DNA of 64,000 bases, taken from positions 42,994,614 to 43,058,613 of the forward strand of contig CM061533.1 in NCBI GenBank assembly GCA_030545055.2, written 5' to 3'. The DNA is from Neoaliturus tenellus. Lineage: Eukaryota; Arthropoda; Insecta; Hemiptera; Cicadellidae. Both the position numbers and the translations under genes were made by a program. Of this stretch, positions 11,241-24,800 are shown in pieces. The notes under the pieces are model-generated. The model saw only the letters and a list, made by a program, of their open reading frames with translations. It searched no databases and was not told where the DNA came from. How positions within the stretch are numbered: the first letter of the stretch is position 1; each line of letters opens with the position of its first letter.

Positions 11241-11535
11241 GTTTAGCCCTGCAGTGGTGACGCATGGTCTCTGAGACCAATCCAAATTTTAGTTGTAGCT
11301 CACCAATTAACCAATACGTTCTGTTCACTGTCACTCAAGTTATGCAATAAACTCCATTCAGTCATTCAGTGCGCCTTCAGCTGTCTCGGCATAATTTTCA
11401 GGTTAAGTGGTGGTGCACAGCAGCTATGAGCGGTTCCGAACACCGAAGTCACTAAAAGCGTTCCCTAGCGTTCTGTTGTGCTGACGTCACCAGCTCATAA
11501 GTGAAATAACCGGTTTCGGTTATAAATTCATAATA

Positions 11536-12181
11536 CAGTACACTCTCGTTCATCGGACTCGGCGACATCGGAACTCCGCTTCATCGGAACTGAAAATCTG
11601 GATATCATTAATTTTTTTCTTACGAAATAAATAATTTTTCCGTTTTAGCGCCTTCAATTTCCATTCGTTCTATCCGCACAACAGTGAAGTATCACATTTT
11701 GCATCAAACGTCATCAGGCGTTTTCCATAATCCGTACACATCGATGTGATTTACGAGGCCGTGGAGTATTCGCACAACAATAGAAAGAGGAAGGGGGCAG
11801 GAAGTGAACTTCCGTTTCGACCGCTTCCCAAACTGTCATTCAGTCTGTCTCGCGTCGCGACTGCACCTGTGTTACGTGGAAGTCAGTTGCCTGCTGGAAT
11901 ATGAGTAGAACATGAATGTGGAATATGAGAATAACGATTTTGGATCTTTATTTCCTGCGTTGTTTTTATTCCTATAGGTTCATTGTTGCCATGTTCAAAG
12001 TTTGAGTGCCTTATTTTCATAAAATCTCATGTGTTATCTTAAAAACAAGAGTGAATACAATCACAATAGGTCACCCGCACGGGCGGAAATGATGACTCAC
12101 GACGGACTCCGCTTCATCGGAAGTTTTTGACATCCGAACCGGCCGTCCGCCACATTAGTTCCGATGAACGAGAGTGTACTG
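11536..12181. mobile_element. pogo/Tigger-like MITE with perfect terminal inverted repeats
   Basis: The 646-bp element begins CAGTACACTCTCGTTCATCG and ends with the exact complement (CGATGAACGAGAGTGTACTG). It is flanked on both sides by TA, the target duplication of Tc1/mariner-pogo elements; the CAGT start is typical of pogo/Tigger. A second inner block, CTCCGCTTCATCGGAA, occurs near both ends. There is no ORF. A broken relative lies at 31128-31735. Confidence 0.8.
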
Positions 12182-12518
12182 TATTGAGAAACATTACACC
12201 TAATTAGTTGGATTTATTTTAGAATAAGTTTTAGAAAACGTTTTTTACTATGTAACATTCTCATTTTGCTATTTTTACAAAGATTTTATGATCTACGGTC
12301 TCACGGACCGTTGCCACACTTTACAAATTCAATAAAATAATGTGGTACTCATTAATTTATGAAACCCGTTGGGTCTCAAAAAACAATTCAATATAATATT
12401 TTGTTCTTTAACAATTTAATTTCAAGTTTGGACCTTTGTAATTATAAAATTTTCCGAAATAGGCCTATGCAGTTTTTAGATGTGGTAAAAAATTTGTAGA
12501 TTTCTCAAAATGTTAAGT

Positions 12519-13468
12519 TTTAGCGAGTTTCCCATAGGGAATAAGCTATTACCATAGATCTCATGGTAAGACCTAAGCCCGGGACCATGTTACTTTTTTG
12601 TTTTTAGGTGCCCAGAGACCAAAAATAATAGTCATTAAAATTTATATATATGTATACTTATAATAATTATATAATGTATGTATGTGTCCCTAGACACGAT
12701 AACTCTCGTACCGATCGACACCACATTTGATAGAGATGTGTAATCCTACGTTTATTTGGATGAGTTTGTAAACCAGATATATCGACCAACTGGAAGGGGT
12801 AGTTTTGGGGGGTTTTGTATCCCAAAAATAGGTTTTTTGAATTTTTCATATGTAGTTTATAAAAATTTTAAATTTTTATTTAGACCATTGGATTTAGCTC
12901 AAAAAAACACACAAATTAGTATTTTGAAGCTTTGCTCTATCTCCATTGGTTACCAAGATATTAAAAAGTCTAAAGACAGTACATTGTCTTTTGGGGTTCC
13001 AATGTTAATCTTATGGAGAATAAGGATGTGTTAATATTTCACTTATTAACCAATATTTTTGGATAAAACTTGGTATTCAGCTTCATTTGGTTGAGAGTCA
13101 TCCATTTATGGTTAAAAGTCTTGGATTTTGTGCTTATCATGGCAGCAAACCTGTATACTCTTTTCCCATGTTAATCATATGGAGAATAGGCAAACTCCTT
13201 TAGCAATGGACTGATATTGATGTAACTTAGTATATGGCTTTATATGGTCGAAATAAAATTTTTTATACTAAAAACCTACTTTTAGTGTTCCCCATGGCAG
13301 CATACCTGCATACTCTTTCCCTATATTTATCATAAGGAGAATAGACATTTATTTCCCTATTTATGAACATGTGATGATATTTGGTTTACAGGTTTATCTG
13401 GTCAAAATTAATAATACTAATTTGGAAATTTGCTGAGTACGCAGGTCTGCTGCCACGGGGGGTATTTA
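12519..13468 (+). repeat. Repeat family R, copy 1
   Basis: It starts TTTTAGCGAGTTTCCCATAG, passes through GGTAAGACCTAAGCCCGGGA, a TATATA/TATG-rich stretch, the GTGTCCCTAGACACGATAAC block, and several diverged internal units built around GGCAGCAAACCTGYATACTC and TATGGAGAATAGG. It ends GGAAATTTGCTGAGTACGC and GGTCTGCTGCCACGGGGG. The start (AGCGAATTTCC in better copies) and the end (GGAAATTCGCT) are inverse to each other. Other copies: 36943-37855, 47755-49230, 53040-54110 (minus) and a part at 51540-51915 (minus). No coding capacity. Confidence 0.7.
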
Positions 13469-15363
13469 AAAATACATATACCTACTGCAGTTAACTTTTT
13501 TTTCTTCCAAATGCTTTTTCACAATAAATAGGCCTACGTTGTATTTATCTTTCTAATACTCGAACACCGTTACACAAATTTTCTGTAAAAGTTTCAGTAT
13601 TTAATATACATAAAGAATTGATATGTCAAAGTTGGTCTCTCAGATCAATGTCACCAGTTGAATCCGCAAAATCGAGTCACCACTGCAGGTTTAATTTCAA
13701 ATTAAGATTTGGTGATAAAAAGATTTATTTTATTGAAATTCTTGTTCCATAATTTTTGAATGATCATTATTTCAGTAATGCAGGTGGCCAGAGAGCACAT
13801 ACTTAAGACCTCTGATACAAATCAGAGTTCAACCAAGATCATTTAAAGTTTAAATACATTTGTTTTGTGATAGATACATTGTTTTTTTATTTAGATACAT
13901 TTGTTTTGTGGGTAAATCTAGAAGTAAAAAAAATGTAGAATAGGACTTAAACACCAGAATCGAATTTCATGAAAATCAGATGGCTAAATAATCCTCTCTA
14001 ACTTTTTCAACACACAGTCCGGGAGCAACAGACATCACTCTAAAAAAATATTTTTATTCTTTAGAGATCAACAAAACAAATATTTCCATATGCATTTAGT
14101 GTAATTTCAGTACACTATCTCCACTGCCAAGGCATATGGGGAAAAAATTAAAAGTTGTTGGTGCTATAAATTAACTGTGATAGACTAACTACATTTTATT
14201 TGTGTACTTTATGTAGGTACCAATGTAGCCTATGTTATATTAGGATTTTGCCTTTATCCATCATAAGTTTTATAAACTTCTTGATTAGGGGGACTGGACT
14301 TTTGTGATCGGGACAATACAGATACATGTGTAGATTTGTATTATAAATTATTTTTAAACTCAAGCTGATGAATTTATAAAAGTCCTTAAAATGAAAATAT
14401 TAATACTTTTTCAAACTAAATTCTAATATCTTATATCTCAGCATTGTGTGCTTCATGTGTAACTAGTGCTGGTGTGCTGAGAAAGCTATTCTAACTGCTT
14501 ATTCACCTGAAAGCAACATATGATTCATGTAAGTTAGTGTACGTTCTGAAAACATCCAAGGCTATATGATGATGTGTTACTGTGTAGTGAGTGGTGTACA
14601 TTGATAGCACCGCAGGTATTGATTAAGCGACAGGTGTGGTGCTGCTTATCATTCTGTTTACGCTACTTTGGTTTATCAGTTTCAACAATTTGATAAAGCA
14701 TGTACACCAAGCCTAGAGTGATTCAATCATTCTAATAAAAATTACACCTTCAGCACAATTTACACTGGGCGTCTAGACAGTAAGGTAGGGTACTGTAGTT
14801 TGATTATTTACTGTTCTTAGTTAAATTTTAAGTAGGACTGTTTCTTACATCAATTGTGTGTTCTTAACTTTTCCAGTTTTTGTTTTTAACTTAATTTATG
14901 CCTATTACATATCCGGGTGTATTGTAAAAAATTGTTTCAAAACTACTTAGCTATTTCAAGTTCTGAGTATTGTGAGCCCTTAGTTTGGAAAGAGTACAAT
15001 TTCAAACATGCCTAGTATCAAACTTTATCTCACTTACGTGTTGCTCTCGTAATTTGTATTTACTACACTGTAAAACAATACCATTAAAATTACCCGGATA
15101 ATTAATCATTCAGTATGAAGTGTAACATTTTAACTGTTTAATCACTTGTTATTTACTACAAGCAATTACATAAAAATTCAAGTCATATTTTTAACATGAG
15201 CGGAATTTAAGAATAACCCACTAATTACTATATTTTAAATACTGTATAATTTTTAAATCTGACAAAAATCTGAGAATTTGGCTTATAAGATTTTTCTAAT
15301 ACAGTGTTGCATTCTAAATGAAGGATTTAATTTAATGTTTTGTGCCTATTTAATACATTTCAG

Positions 15364-15444
15364 ATGGAAACTTACCAGAAAAATCAACAAAAAGTAGCTC
15401 AGTGCTATTTTTGTGGTGAGGAAATGCCAGCCTCTCAACTAGAA
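15364..15444 (+). CDS. TRAF gene, first visible coding exon (start of zinc finger)
   Basis: An ATG lies directly after a TTTCAG acceptor; the donor is GTAAGT. It encodes 27 residues that include the finger's first Cys pair (CYFC) and end in ASQLE, phase 0. Because an acceptor precedes it, at least one more 5' exon exists; GACAGTAAG/GTAGGG near 14785 is a possible donor of a noncoding one. Confidence 0.8.
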
Positions 15445-18400
15445 GTAAGTACAGTTTTTAATTGTCTCAACAGTTTGCATATCTGTGATTAGGTTAGGAT
15501 AGGCGAACCTAATGTAATATATTTGTTTCTAACTGTTGTTGCCATTTGTAACTACTTGTTCGAGTACATTCAGTGACAGCCGAGACTGAAGGACACATTT
15601 CACACATCTTGACCACCTGGCTTGACATCTTAACATCATTCTGGACTTCTTTGCAGGAGTCCTAAACTATGTTAAAATTTTCACGAGTTCCCTGTATGTA
15701 GTCAAATATCTCTAGTTTCTTTGAAAATTATTGGTTTTATTGATGTTTAACCTGTTAAGTTGAAATTGAGGACGGTCAAGCTGGTTAATAAGTATCCAGG
15801 AAAGTAAAAATACCGTACTGAATTTTTCTTCTGCACAAACAGAAACCATATGGCATAATTAATTATTGAAAAGGTAAAAACTCTCCGACTAATTGCAATC
15901 GCTGTTTTTATTGGTATTAATTGTGGACAATAGTTTTGCCCCTATTTGTCAGGGGCATCATCAGCACAGTCGTACTGAGGTTAATAAAAGAACTGAACTG
16001 TATATTCTTGTCGAAGGTTAAAATAAATAAACATCGAGTACAGACACACACAAAGTCATGTAGGACGGTGACACATTCTTAATAAACATTACTTTACGTT
16101 CCGCACATGTGCTTTAACTAATTATGAGTTTTCATTCAAGGTGTCTACCAATCGGGAGAAGTCAGGAAACTGAGAATTTTGTGAGGTCGGGAAAAGTAGA
16201 GAAAAAGTTGGGAATTTCAATCTTAGATTGGGAAAAACTCACTTTATAGGCCCTACCAGAAATATGAGAATAATGTTTCAGTGAATAACTTTACATTATT
16301 TTAGAGAATTTTCTAAAATACTGAGGCTAGTTTTTTGTTCAGGAATTTTCAGAAAAGTGGTCGGGAAAAGCCGGGAAAAGACAGAAATTTCATTTGTGTA
16401 ATTTGGTAGACACCCTATCACTCCCCCTTATTCAACATTATAAGTCTCCTTTGTAGGTCTTAATATTTACATTATCAGCCAATGATGACTTCCAGAGGGC
16501 TTCACTTCAAAAGATAGTATCCGATTATGATCTTGACGTTGCAACGAACTGAACCAAGTTGTAAACTTAATGGCTGATAACAATACAAGCCAGTGTTTCC
16601 CAACCTTTTGGTGCCCGCGTACCACCTGAGGCTTCTCAATTTTTTGGCGTACCACCCAAACTCATAGGCCTACATATCCCTCCTCACCTAACAAATATAG
16701 CTGGAGAGAGCCTAGGTTATTGTTTTCCATTAAAAAAACATAAATTAAAAATAAAACATAATTAAAAATAAAAAATTAACATAAATTGGGATGAACATTT
16801 TATTCTGAAGCTATAAAAATATCACTGTGATTATTAATTAACGTAATAGTTAAAGTAGGCCTGTATTGTGTTTTTCACTTTAAAACTAAAAACTGCTAGC
16901 TACAGGCTTTATAAACAAAGTTTCATAGGGCCTACAAAACAATAGAAACAAATTGTTTCAAATACACACTTACAGCAAAAAATTTTATTTTTCAATTCTA
17001 TAAAGGTAACTAAAACAATTAAAATAAAAAAATTACCAAACTAATAAATCATATTAATAGCAAAAGAGGTTGTTAATGGGAACTTTGCTGTTATTTCTTG
17101 CTCAGGAAATGATCTCTTTCAGAGAACTGATTCATAATCATAACTAATTTTACACATGTACAAATAACGGTCACGACACAAACTATTTTGACTTGACTGG
17201 ATTTTGGCTTCAACGAACGAATACACCAACTGCCATAGAGGTTGGTTTAACCTCGTTGGAATACACAGAATGTGTTCCAGTGTTACCAAGTGATGAACTT
17301 CATATTCTCCGTGTAAATGACAAAATTAATTTTCCCTCGCGTTTCATTGTTTCTGTGGAGCATGTCTTAAATGTCTTAGATACAGAACTTAAAATAGGCC
17401 TAATTCAAGGGTGCAGACGGGTACTGTACACAAAATCATTATAAATTATAAAAAAATTTGTTTGGAAAATAAGTTTTAACTTAAAATAATTTAATTTGTT
17501 AAGTTGGTAGGAAATTGCTTTAGTAAGGAAGAAGTAAATCTACCTATTGGGGTCTCTCAAATTGTGATTAAAAGCGTCGTAACGCAGCTATAAGCTGACC
17601 AATCGGCTATTGGCATAACGTAGTTAAGAAGTGTTTTTTTTTTTCGTGAATTATATTTTTTTCTTCCTTTGTTCCTCGCGTACCACCTGAAATGGTCTCG
17701 CGTACCACCGGTTGAGAAACACTGCTACAAGCGATTAGCAAAGTTCTGAAAACGGGCATAGTGATCAAAGGCCATCTGTGCTGCAACTTGATAAATATTA
17801 CCTCTTGATGCCAAATTGTGAAACCTTTTTATTTGTTAGGCCTATTCTAAATTGTGTTGACGTTCTTGGGATGTTAGTTAAATAAACTGATATAATTATA
17901 AGTTAAAATGTGTATTTGTAGTTGGAATGACAAGTTTTATTGATATCCAGGTTTAGTGAACCATTCTTTGATAAAAATTAATCTTTATTCATTGTAAATA
18001 GTACGGTACTGTCGGGCTCCCTTCAGTTGGTGTTTTGGGACATGCTGTAAAGAATATCAGAAATGAAACACAAAGCATCTACAACACTCCAAAAAATATA
18101 CAGTATTACACTTACACCGCATGTAATACAGGCTTTATACGACAACTTGGACTATAGTATTCATTGTTACCCTGGATTGGAATATATTATAATGAAATAA
18201 AATTACCTTATCCAATCACTGGTTATCAAAAGACAACATGTTTCGTTCCGTAGAACTGTGGTAGTTGCATACTATAGACCTGAAGAAGTTCTAAGGAACG
18301 AAACATGTTGTCTTTTGATAACCAGTGATTGGATAAGGTAATTTTATTTCATTACTTGGATTATGGCAATTTTGGATTAGGCAGATGCCATTATTCATTT

Positions 18401-18814
18401 TGCCGTATCTTTATTGTCCGTATTGTATGCAATGTAAGTGTAGGGTGTATATATATCTTTGAATGTTGTATTTGTTACAACACAAGTTTTAGTACAAACT
18501 TTAAATTTGTTGTGCATGATATTTTTAGTACTTTTCATCTATTTATTGCAAATGCTTGTAATTGATTTCAGTAACCTATTTGAATTCAGATCTAGTGTTA
18601 ATAATATAGTAATACTGTGCGTTGTATTTATATTTATAATTAAGCCATTAGAATAATATGATTAATATGATTGTATCAAATGTAAAATGGTGTATTGTCG
18701 TCAATAAATGAAATGAAATGACAAATGACAATTCTTTATTGTACATCACATCTGTTTTGTTATTACAAAGGTAATATTCAGACAGGTACATTGTCAATAC
18801 TTAAAGGCTACTAA

Positions 18815-18862
<48 letters not shown>

Positions 18863-21800
18863 CAAGACAAACATAGACATTGGAATCCAACCAATTAAAA
18901 CTAATTTACATAATAAAATGAGATAAAAAAATATTGGATATTAAAAACATGCCTGTTACCAAGAATCATTGACAAATTCCTCAAGATTATAATATGCTTT
19001 TTTTAATAAAATTTCTTTGATACTGCCTGCAAATTTTACTATGTTTAATTTTTTAAAGGAATTTGGGATCTTGTTGTAAATTTTTAACCCCATATAAAGA
19101 GGACTTGTTTCATATTTTTTCAAACTATGAGCAGGATATTGAAAAATTTCTGGTTGTCGTGTGTTATATGAATGATTGATTAAATAATTTTTAAACATAT
19201 CGGGATTATTGTGGACCATTTTTAGAATTTCTAAGATAAATATTGAAGTTTTAAATAGTTGTCTACATGGTGTTGTTTTGTGACAATTGGCAAGAGTTCT
19301 AATGATTGATTTTTGTTTTTTGAAAACTTTATCTATATCCGAAGCTGCCCCCCACAATGCAATACCATAGCTTAAAATTGAGTAGACATAAGCATAATAG
19401 ACATGTTTACACACATCCTGGGAGGCAATTTGAGTTAAAATACTTAAGGCATATCTTGTTGAACTGAGATTTTTGTTTAAATAATTTATATGCTCTGTCC
19501 ACCGTAGTTTGTTGTCCAGATGTAAACCTAAAAATTTTACTACTTCTGTGGCTGAGTCAGTAACTTCTGTATTGGCAGTTGAATTTCTTAATTTAAAAAA
19601 TAAAACATTTGTTTTGTCTTCATTTAAAAGTAAGCCATTATTTAAAAACCAATTTTCTATTTCTGCTATTGTTTTTTCAACATCTTTGTGTAGGATTTGA
19701 ACAGTATCTCGTTTGATGAGAGCTGTTGTGTCATCTGCATAAAGGGTAAAATTACAAATTTGATGAGAAAAATGTGAAGGTAAATCATTAATATATGTGA
19801 GGAATAAGAGGGGACCTAGGATTGAACCTTGCGGTACTCCGTAGTTGTTATATGCCCAAGAAGAGTATTTGTTCCCAGAATTTGTTTTAATCACTGTTCT
19901 TTGTTTACGATCGCTTAAGTAGGATTTTAAAAGTTCAATTACTTGATCATTGAAACCAAGTTCTGTAAGTTTATGTAGAAGAATTTTATGATTAACACAG
20001 TCAAAAGCCTTGGACAAGTCGCAGAACACACCAGCTGTGCACCGCGACTCGTCCAAAGGCTTCAATGTGCAGTTTACAAAGTTGATTAATGCCGATTGTG
20101 TACTTAGATTTTCTTGAAAACCAAATTGTTCAATGCAAAACTTGAAATTGCACTCCAAAAAGTTAGCTAATCTAAAAGTGAATAATTCTTTCATAAATTT
20201 TGGAAATGTTACTTGAAATAAATGAAATGAAACACTCAATACATTTCTGATTGCTAACAGAATAAGAATAAGAATCTCTTTCTTGCTTTTAAACAATTAC
20301 AAAAATTATAATCAGCATTGTCAATATCAGGCGTGACACACAATAATAGAAAGCATTTTCAATTACAAACAAATTAAAACAATAAAATAGACCTACTGCC
20401 AGAAATTCTTCTATTGAATAAAATTGCGTGTCGTGTCAACCACTCATGTAATGTTTTCTTGAAAATTTCCATAGGCTTAATCTTTATGCTTTCAGGTAGG
20501 TCATTAAAAATCTTAGACTGGTTTATAAAAAATGGTTATGAGATTTTTTCAAAAGGTATATTTAGAGAGGTTTTACTCCTGGTGTTGTAACAGTGAATCT
20601 CATCTCTGGTGGTGCAGTCAATTAAGTTGCCTTTAGCATGAAGGAGGCACTGTAAAATATAGATGCAGGGGCCTGTTAGCAATGTATTTTTAACAATATA
20701 TTAATGATCAACAAAAAATTTTTTACATAGTTATTTTAATTAATCCAAGGATAGTTCTGATGGCCCGCTTCTGTAAAATAAAAACCGGTTTTGCATAATA
20801 GGCAAACATAACAACACGTAAATGACATAACAAAAGGTGCATAAACAACACGTATCTTGCTAATAAAAAATTTGGAAAGAATATTAACAAAACACAGAGT
20901 GACAACAGAAATAAATGTCCTGATATGCTTATTTTTTCTAATTTTATGTCTACTTACGGTTTTGGGATTTTTTTGTAGGAAACCAAATTTTAGTTGCTAG
21001 AAGTTGTTAGATGTATTAATATCCAAGTCACAAGTGACAGGTAAATTTAGTAGATCCTGTTGAATAACGTGATCCTGTTGAGTGAGCTTTTTTTGTCCTA
21101 TAATGCAGGCTGCGAAAAAAATTTTCCCAAGTTCATTTTATTCGTTTGAATCCCAGACAATAATCTGAATGAGAGTGAAGCCTGGTTACGCAATTTCGGT
21201 ATAGTTTGTCTTGTTGTGGCAGATGCATGTGAAACACTGTGGTTGTGTCTTGGAGCCTTGCCCGTCCAACTGTGGCCTCTACGTCCAGAGGCAGTACAAG
21301 AACCATCACGCCAGCTGGTGTAAGAAACATCCCAACGAGCAGCACCCCAACCCCCAGTGGCACCAGGTGAGGAAATGCTCAATTAGTCATACGGCTGGGG
21401 TTTGTCTGAATTCTCATTGTTCAATGATGAAAGCACCAAGTACATCCTTGCATCACTGGATATTAGTTTGTTGTCTAATGTGAAGTGTATTGAATGGTTA
21501 CATAATAATTTGAATGTGAAAAATCAATTAATTAGAAATTTTACATATGTTTTAAGCACATTTATTGATCAAAAGTTTAAATATGAGTCGAATCTGTCCA
21601 TTTTTGGAGTATACAGAACATAATATTAGCTTCAAATGCTTTGTTCAACAAGGCAAATCCTGTCTCGTTCTAATCTAGCGCTTTCATTTAAATTTGAAGC
21701 TTGCCTGTTCGATTCTGAGAAAAGTCATTCGATTTTAAAGGTTTGGAACTGGACCCAGCTGTCTTTGTTATTGGGCTATTGATTAATGATCCTGAAAAAT

Positions 21801-24800
21801 TAATAACTGGTCCGTGTCAGTAACAAATAATATTAATATGATTCATCGTAGGTACTCAACTTTTATCCATATTCACCTTACGCGCCAGATTATTTTGATA
21901 CCATATTTATTTAAATGATGCCTCAAGTAAAGTATCTTAAAGTTTCAACTTTAACTCAAGGTCAGTCATTAATGGTTGAAGCCTTGTTCGACATATTTGT
22001 GAAAACTCAAACTTTGGGATGGACAAGCTGAGAGTTAAGCAAAATTATGCCTAAGTTCCGTTTTCATCTAGAGTAGGGGGGATTGAGGTTGAGGCTTAGG
22101 AGTAGCCGTGTTGATTGGATACTCTTTAGGAACATATCTGTAAGTCATGGAAGTTGGTAGGGCGGCATTATGTGGTGTGACTTAAAATCAAAATGATCGC
22201 TACAAGTTCAGAGCAAAAGCTCTGTCTAATATTTGTAATTTAATTGCTTTAAAAAGAAAATAAAACCTGAAATATTCATTGGTAATTGTGTGCTCTCGAG
22301 TTTACAGGTAATAGGTAGTGAGCATTATTGGAATTCGGAATCTGAGCGTCAGCTCAACTTGCTTCAGAAAGGAAGCACTGAGAAGTTGCCAGGTGGCCCG
22401 ATGGCGTGCCGGCTGTAGCCAACGATCTTGTTGCCAAAATAAAAAATGAAATTGGAAAATGTATGAATTGTACATAAAAGCGTGTCTTCAGTCTTCGGCT
22501 CGGAAGATGAACGAAGATGGACACTAAAACCATAGATTTAATTTGGACAAAAATAAGCTGGACTGTCAGTGGTGGCAATGGAGGTAGCGGTCACTTTGAT
22601 TTTTAACTATAGCGCACAGTGCTGCCATGTTGTTGTTATTAGTGGATAAGGAGATAAGGAGCCGAACTGTTGAGCACATCTGCCTCTAATGGGCATTTTG
22701 GGCAAGCTCCCAGAAGGATGGGATATTGAAGGAAGAGAAATGGTGAGACACGGGACTGTCCACTCATGTTCCAGTCAGGGGTTTCCATGCCCATAGCATT
22801 TCTCTTCACCCTCTGCTGTCTACATAATATGTTCCAGCTAGGGGTTTACATGCAGTTCCCATTAACGCCCCGCTGTTTTGAACATGAATGGAACAGTGCT
22901 GCCATATCAGCCCCCGCCACACAGAGCTTTCTTAAGTGTTTATCTAACCAATGCTGACACTCGCATATTTCTACCCTTCATCAGCTATAATTGTAACTTA
23001 CTTTCTGAATAACTTCTATAAACTTATAAATAAATACAGTTTATGGATAGGAAATTTTTCTGATAATAATAATAATAACAATGCTTTATTGACAAGGTAT
23101 CGTAACAGATGCATAGAAATATTAATTAATTAAACTTAATATAATTTTTAATTTTACTATGATGTCCAAAAATCTTTAGATAGGAAGTCTTCAGCTTTGT
23201 ATGGTGTTTTCATTAGTAGTTTTTCCATTATTCTCATTTTTTTTACGGGTAGTTCCAACCAAATCAAGGATATCGTATTAAATAATTTTTGTTCCATAAA
23301 CTGAAGATTTTTTTGTGATTTTGTGTACTTGCATAAAGATGTTTTTTTTATTTATTTCTGTTTCTTGTTTCATACGAATGATTAAAAGAATTTTGAGGTT
23401 GATTGTTAATTTTTTCTCGAACATTTAAAATAATTTGTAAAATGTACATGGCTGGCAATGTCAGAATATTCAATTGTTGAAAAAGTGTGGTTTACAATGC
23501 ACTTTTCTCTTTGCCCCACAAATAATTCTGATTACTTGTTTTTGTTTTTAAAAAACTTTTTCAGCTATTGGAGCATTGCCCCAGGCTGTAATTCCGTACA
23601 AGAGATGAAAATGAAAGCAGCCATAATAAGCCGTAATTATTATTTCCTTTGTCACATTTCCTTAGAGCCTCCTTATGACATAGATTTCTTTAGAGACTTT
23701 ACTTAAAATTTTATAAACATGATCTTTCCAATTAGGTTCCGAATCAATCATTATACCGGTACTCTGTTTAATCTCTGCTTTGTATTTACCAGAGCTGCTT
23801 CGTATTTGCTTTACATTTAAGCCTGAAAATAATATATGAACTGTAACATCATTATTATATATTAGTTGCATTACCTACAGGTGAAAAATGAGCTTGGGAC
23901 ACTTAAAGACCGTCTTGACCAAGAAATAAATGAAAGGAAACTTGAAACAGAAAACTACATCCAACAGTTAGAAGTATATCATCAGAAAATGGCAAAATCT
24001 GAAGATTTGAACATGAAACTGATAGACGCTGTAACAGGTGAACCACAAATTAGAACCTGATTTATTCAATACTGATACTAGTTTCTTGTGCCGATTACTT
24101 GAATGATCAAAAACCAAGAATTGAGAAGTTTACTCACCGTACATTTATGACAGAATTCTTTAACAGAATATAGCTTCTCTTTTTAGCAGTTGATATGTAG
24201 CAGTTAATATATTATGTGAAATGTGGAGTGAATAAGAAGTGAATTGTGTTGGTAGGACAGATGAGATCCACTTGTAGCTAAATTTTTGTTGCTAATTTTG
24301 TATCAACAAAATTGTCCTTTTTAATCAATCAATAATCAATAAAGTTTATTTATTCATCAATCACCACATTACATTATATACATTACATCAGTTGCATACA
24401 TTTACAATTCTTCAAGGAAACAATGTTAATTGTTGTTATAAGCACATATTTACAAGTAATATAAGTTAATATTGGCAATAAATTAGATAAAATATATATA
24501 TACAACATAAAACAAAACATATTTACAGCATAAAAACAAGAAACATATATTTTTATAAATTATTTTATACATTTACACTTTTTTGATGAATAAATATAGG
24601 AGCCTTCTAGGCAATGCCAGTTTTAAGGACTCCATCACTTAGCAAAAATCTATTTAATTGGCTGAAGGGTGATTGGGTGTTTTTCTCAGGAAAAACTTCA
24701 TTAGCCCTTATGATACCACTCATAATTTCAAAGGTCTTTTAATTAAGATCAAAATGCCACAAACCTGACTTAAAAGCTCAAATATATCAAAAGTTATTAC

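Larger units (their letters stand above)
11246..13690. mobile_element. Candidate piggyBac-like composite element
   Basis: The left edge reads TTTA then GCCCTGCAGTGGTGAC. The right edge, read from the other strand, gives TTAA then ACCTGCAGTGGTGAC, so the two ends form an inverted repeat next to TTAA-like sites, the target of piggyBac transposases. Small palindromes of the GGTCTC/GAGACC type recur inside (11267, 12298, 13632), as in many piggyBac ends. No transposase remains, and the interior is filled by later insertions (11536-12181 and 12519-13468). The left TTTA is not a perfect TTAA. Confidence 0.4.
15445..21222 (+). other. TRAF intron 1 (5.8 kb), transposon-rich
   Basis: It holds a hAT element (16591-17724), two hammerhead-like hairpins (15933-15964, 18280-18304), a perfect long hairpin (18190-18354), a LINE 3' end on the + strand (to about 18720), a poly(A) run (18816-18860) and two LINE remnants on the minus strand. 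The stretch 15990-16580 shows nothing I recognise. Confidence 0.6.

Noticed and set aside
17193..17444. 83-codon ORF inside the hAT element as a transposase
   Set aside because: No hAT dimerisation domain or catalytic block is visible; too short.
18816..18860. Poly(A) run as evidence of a processed host gene on the + strand
   Set aside because: Upstream is only AT-rich LINE 3' UTR without any coding similarity.
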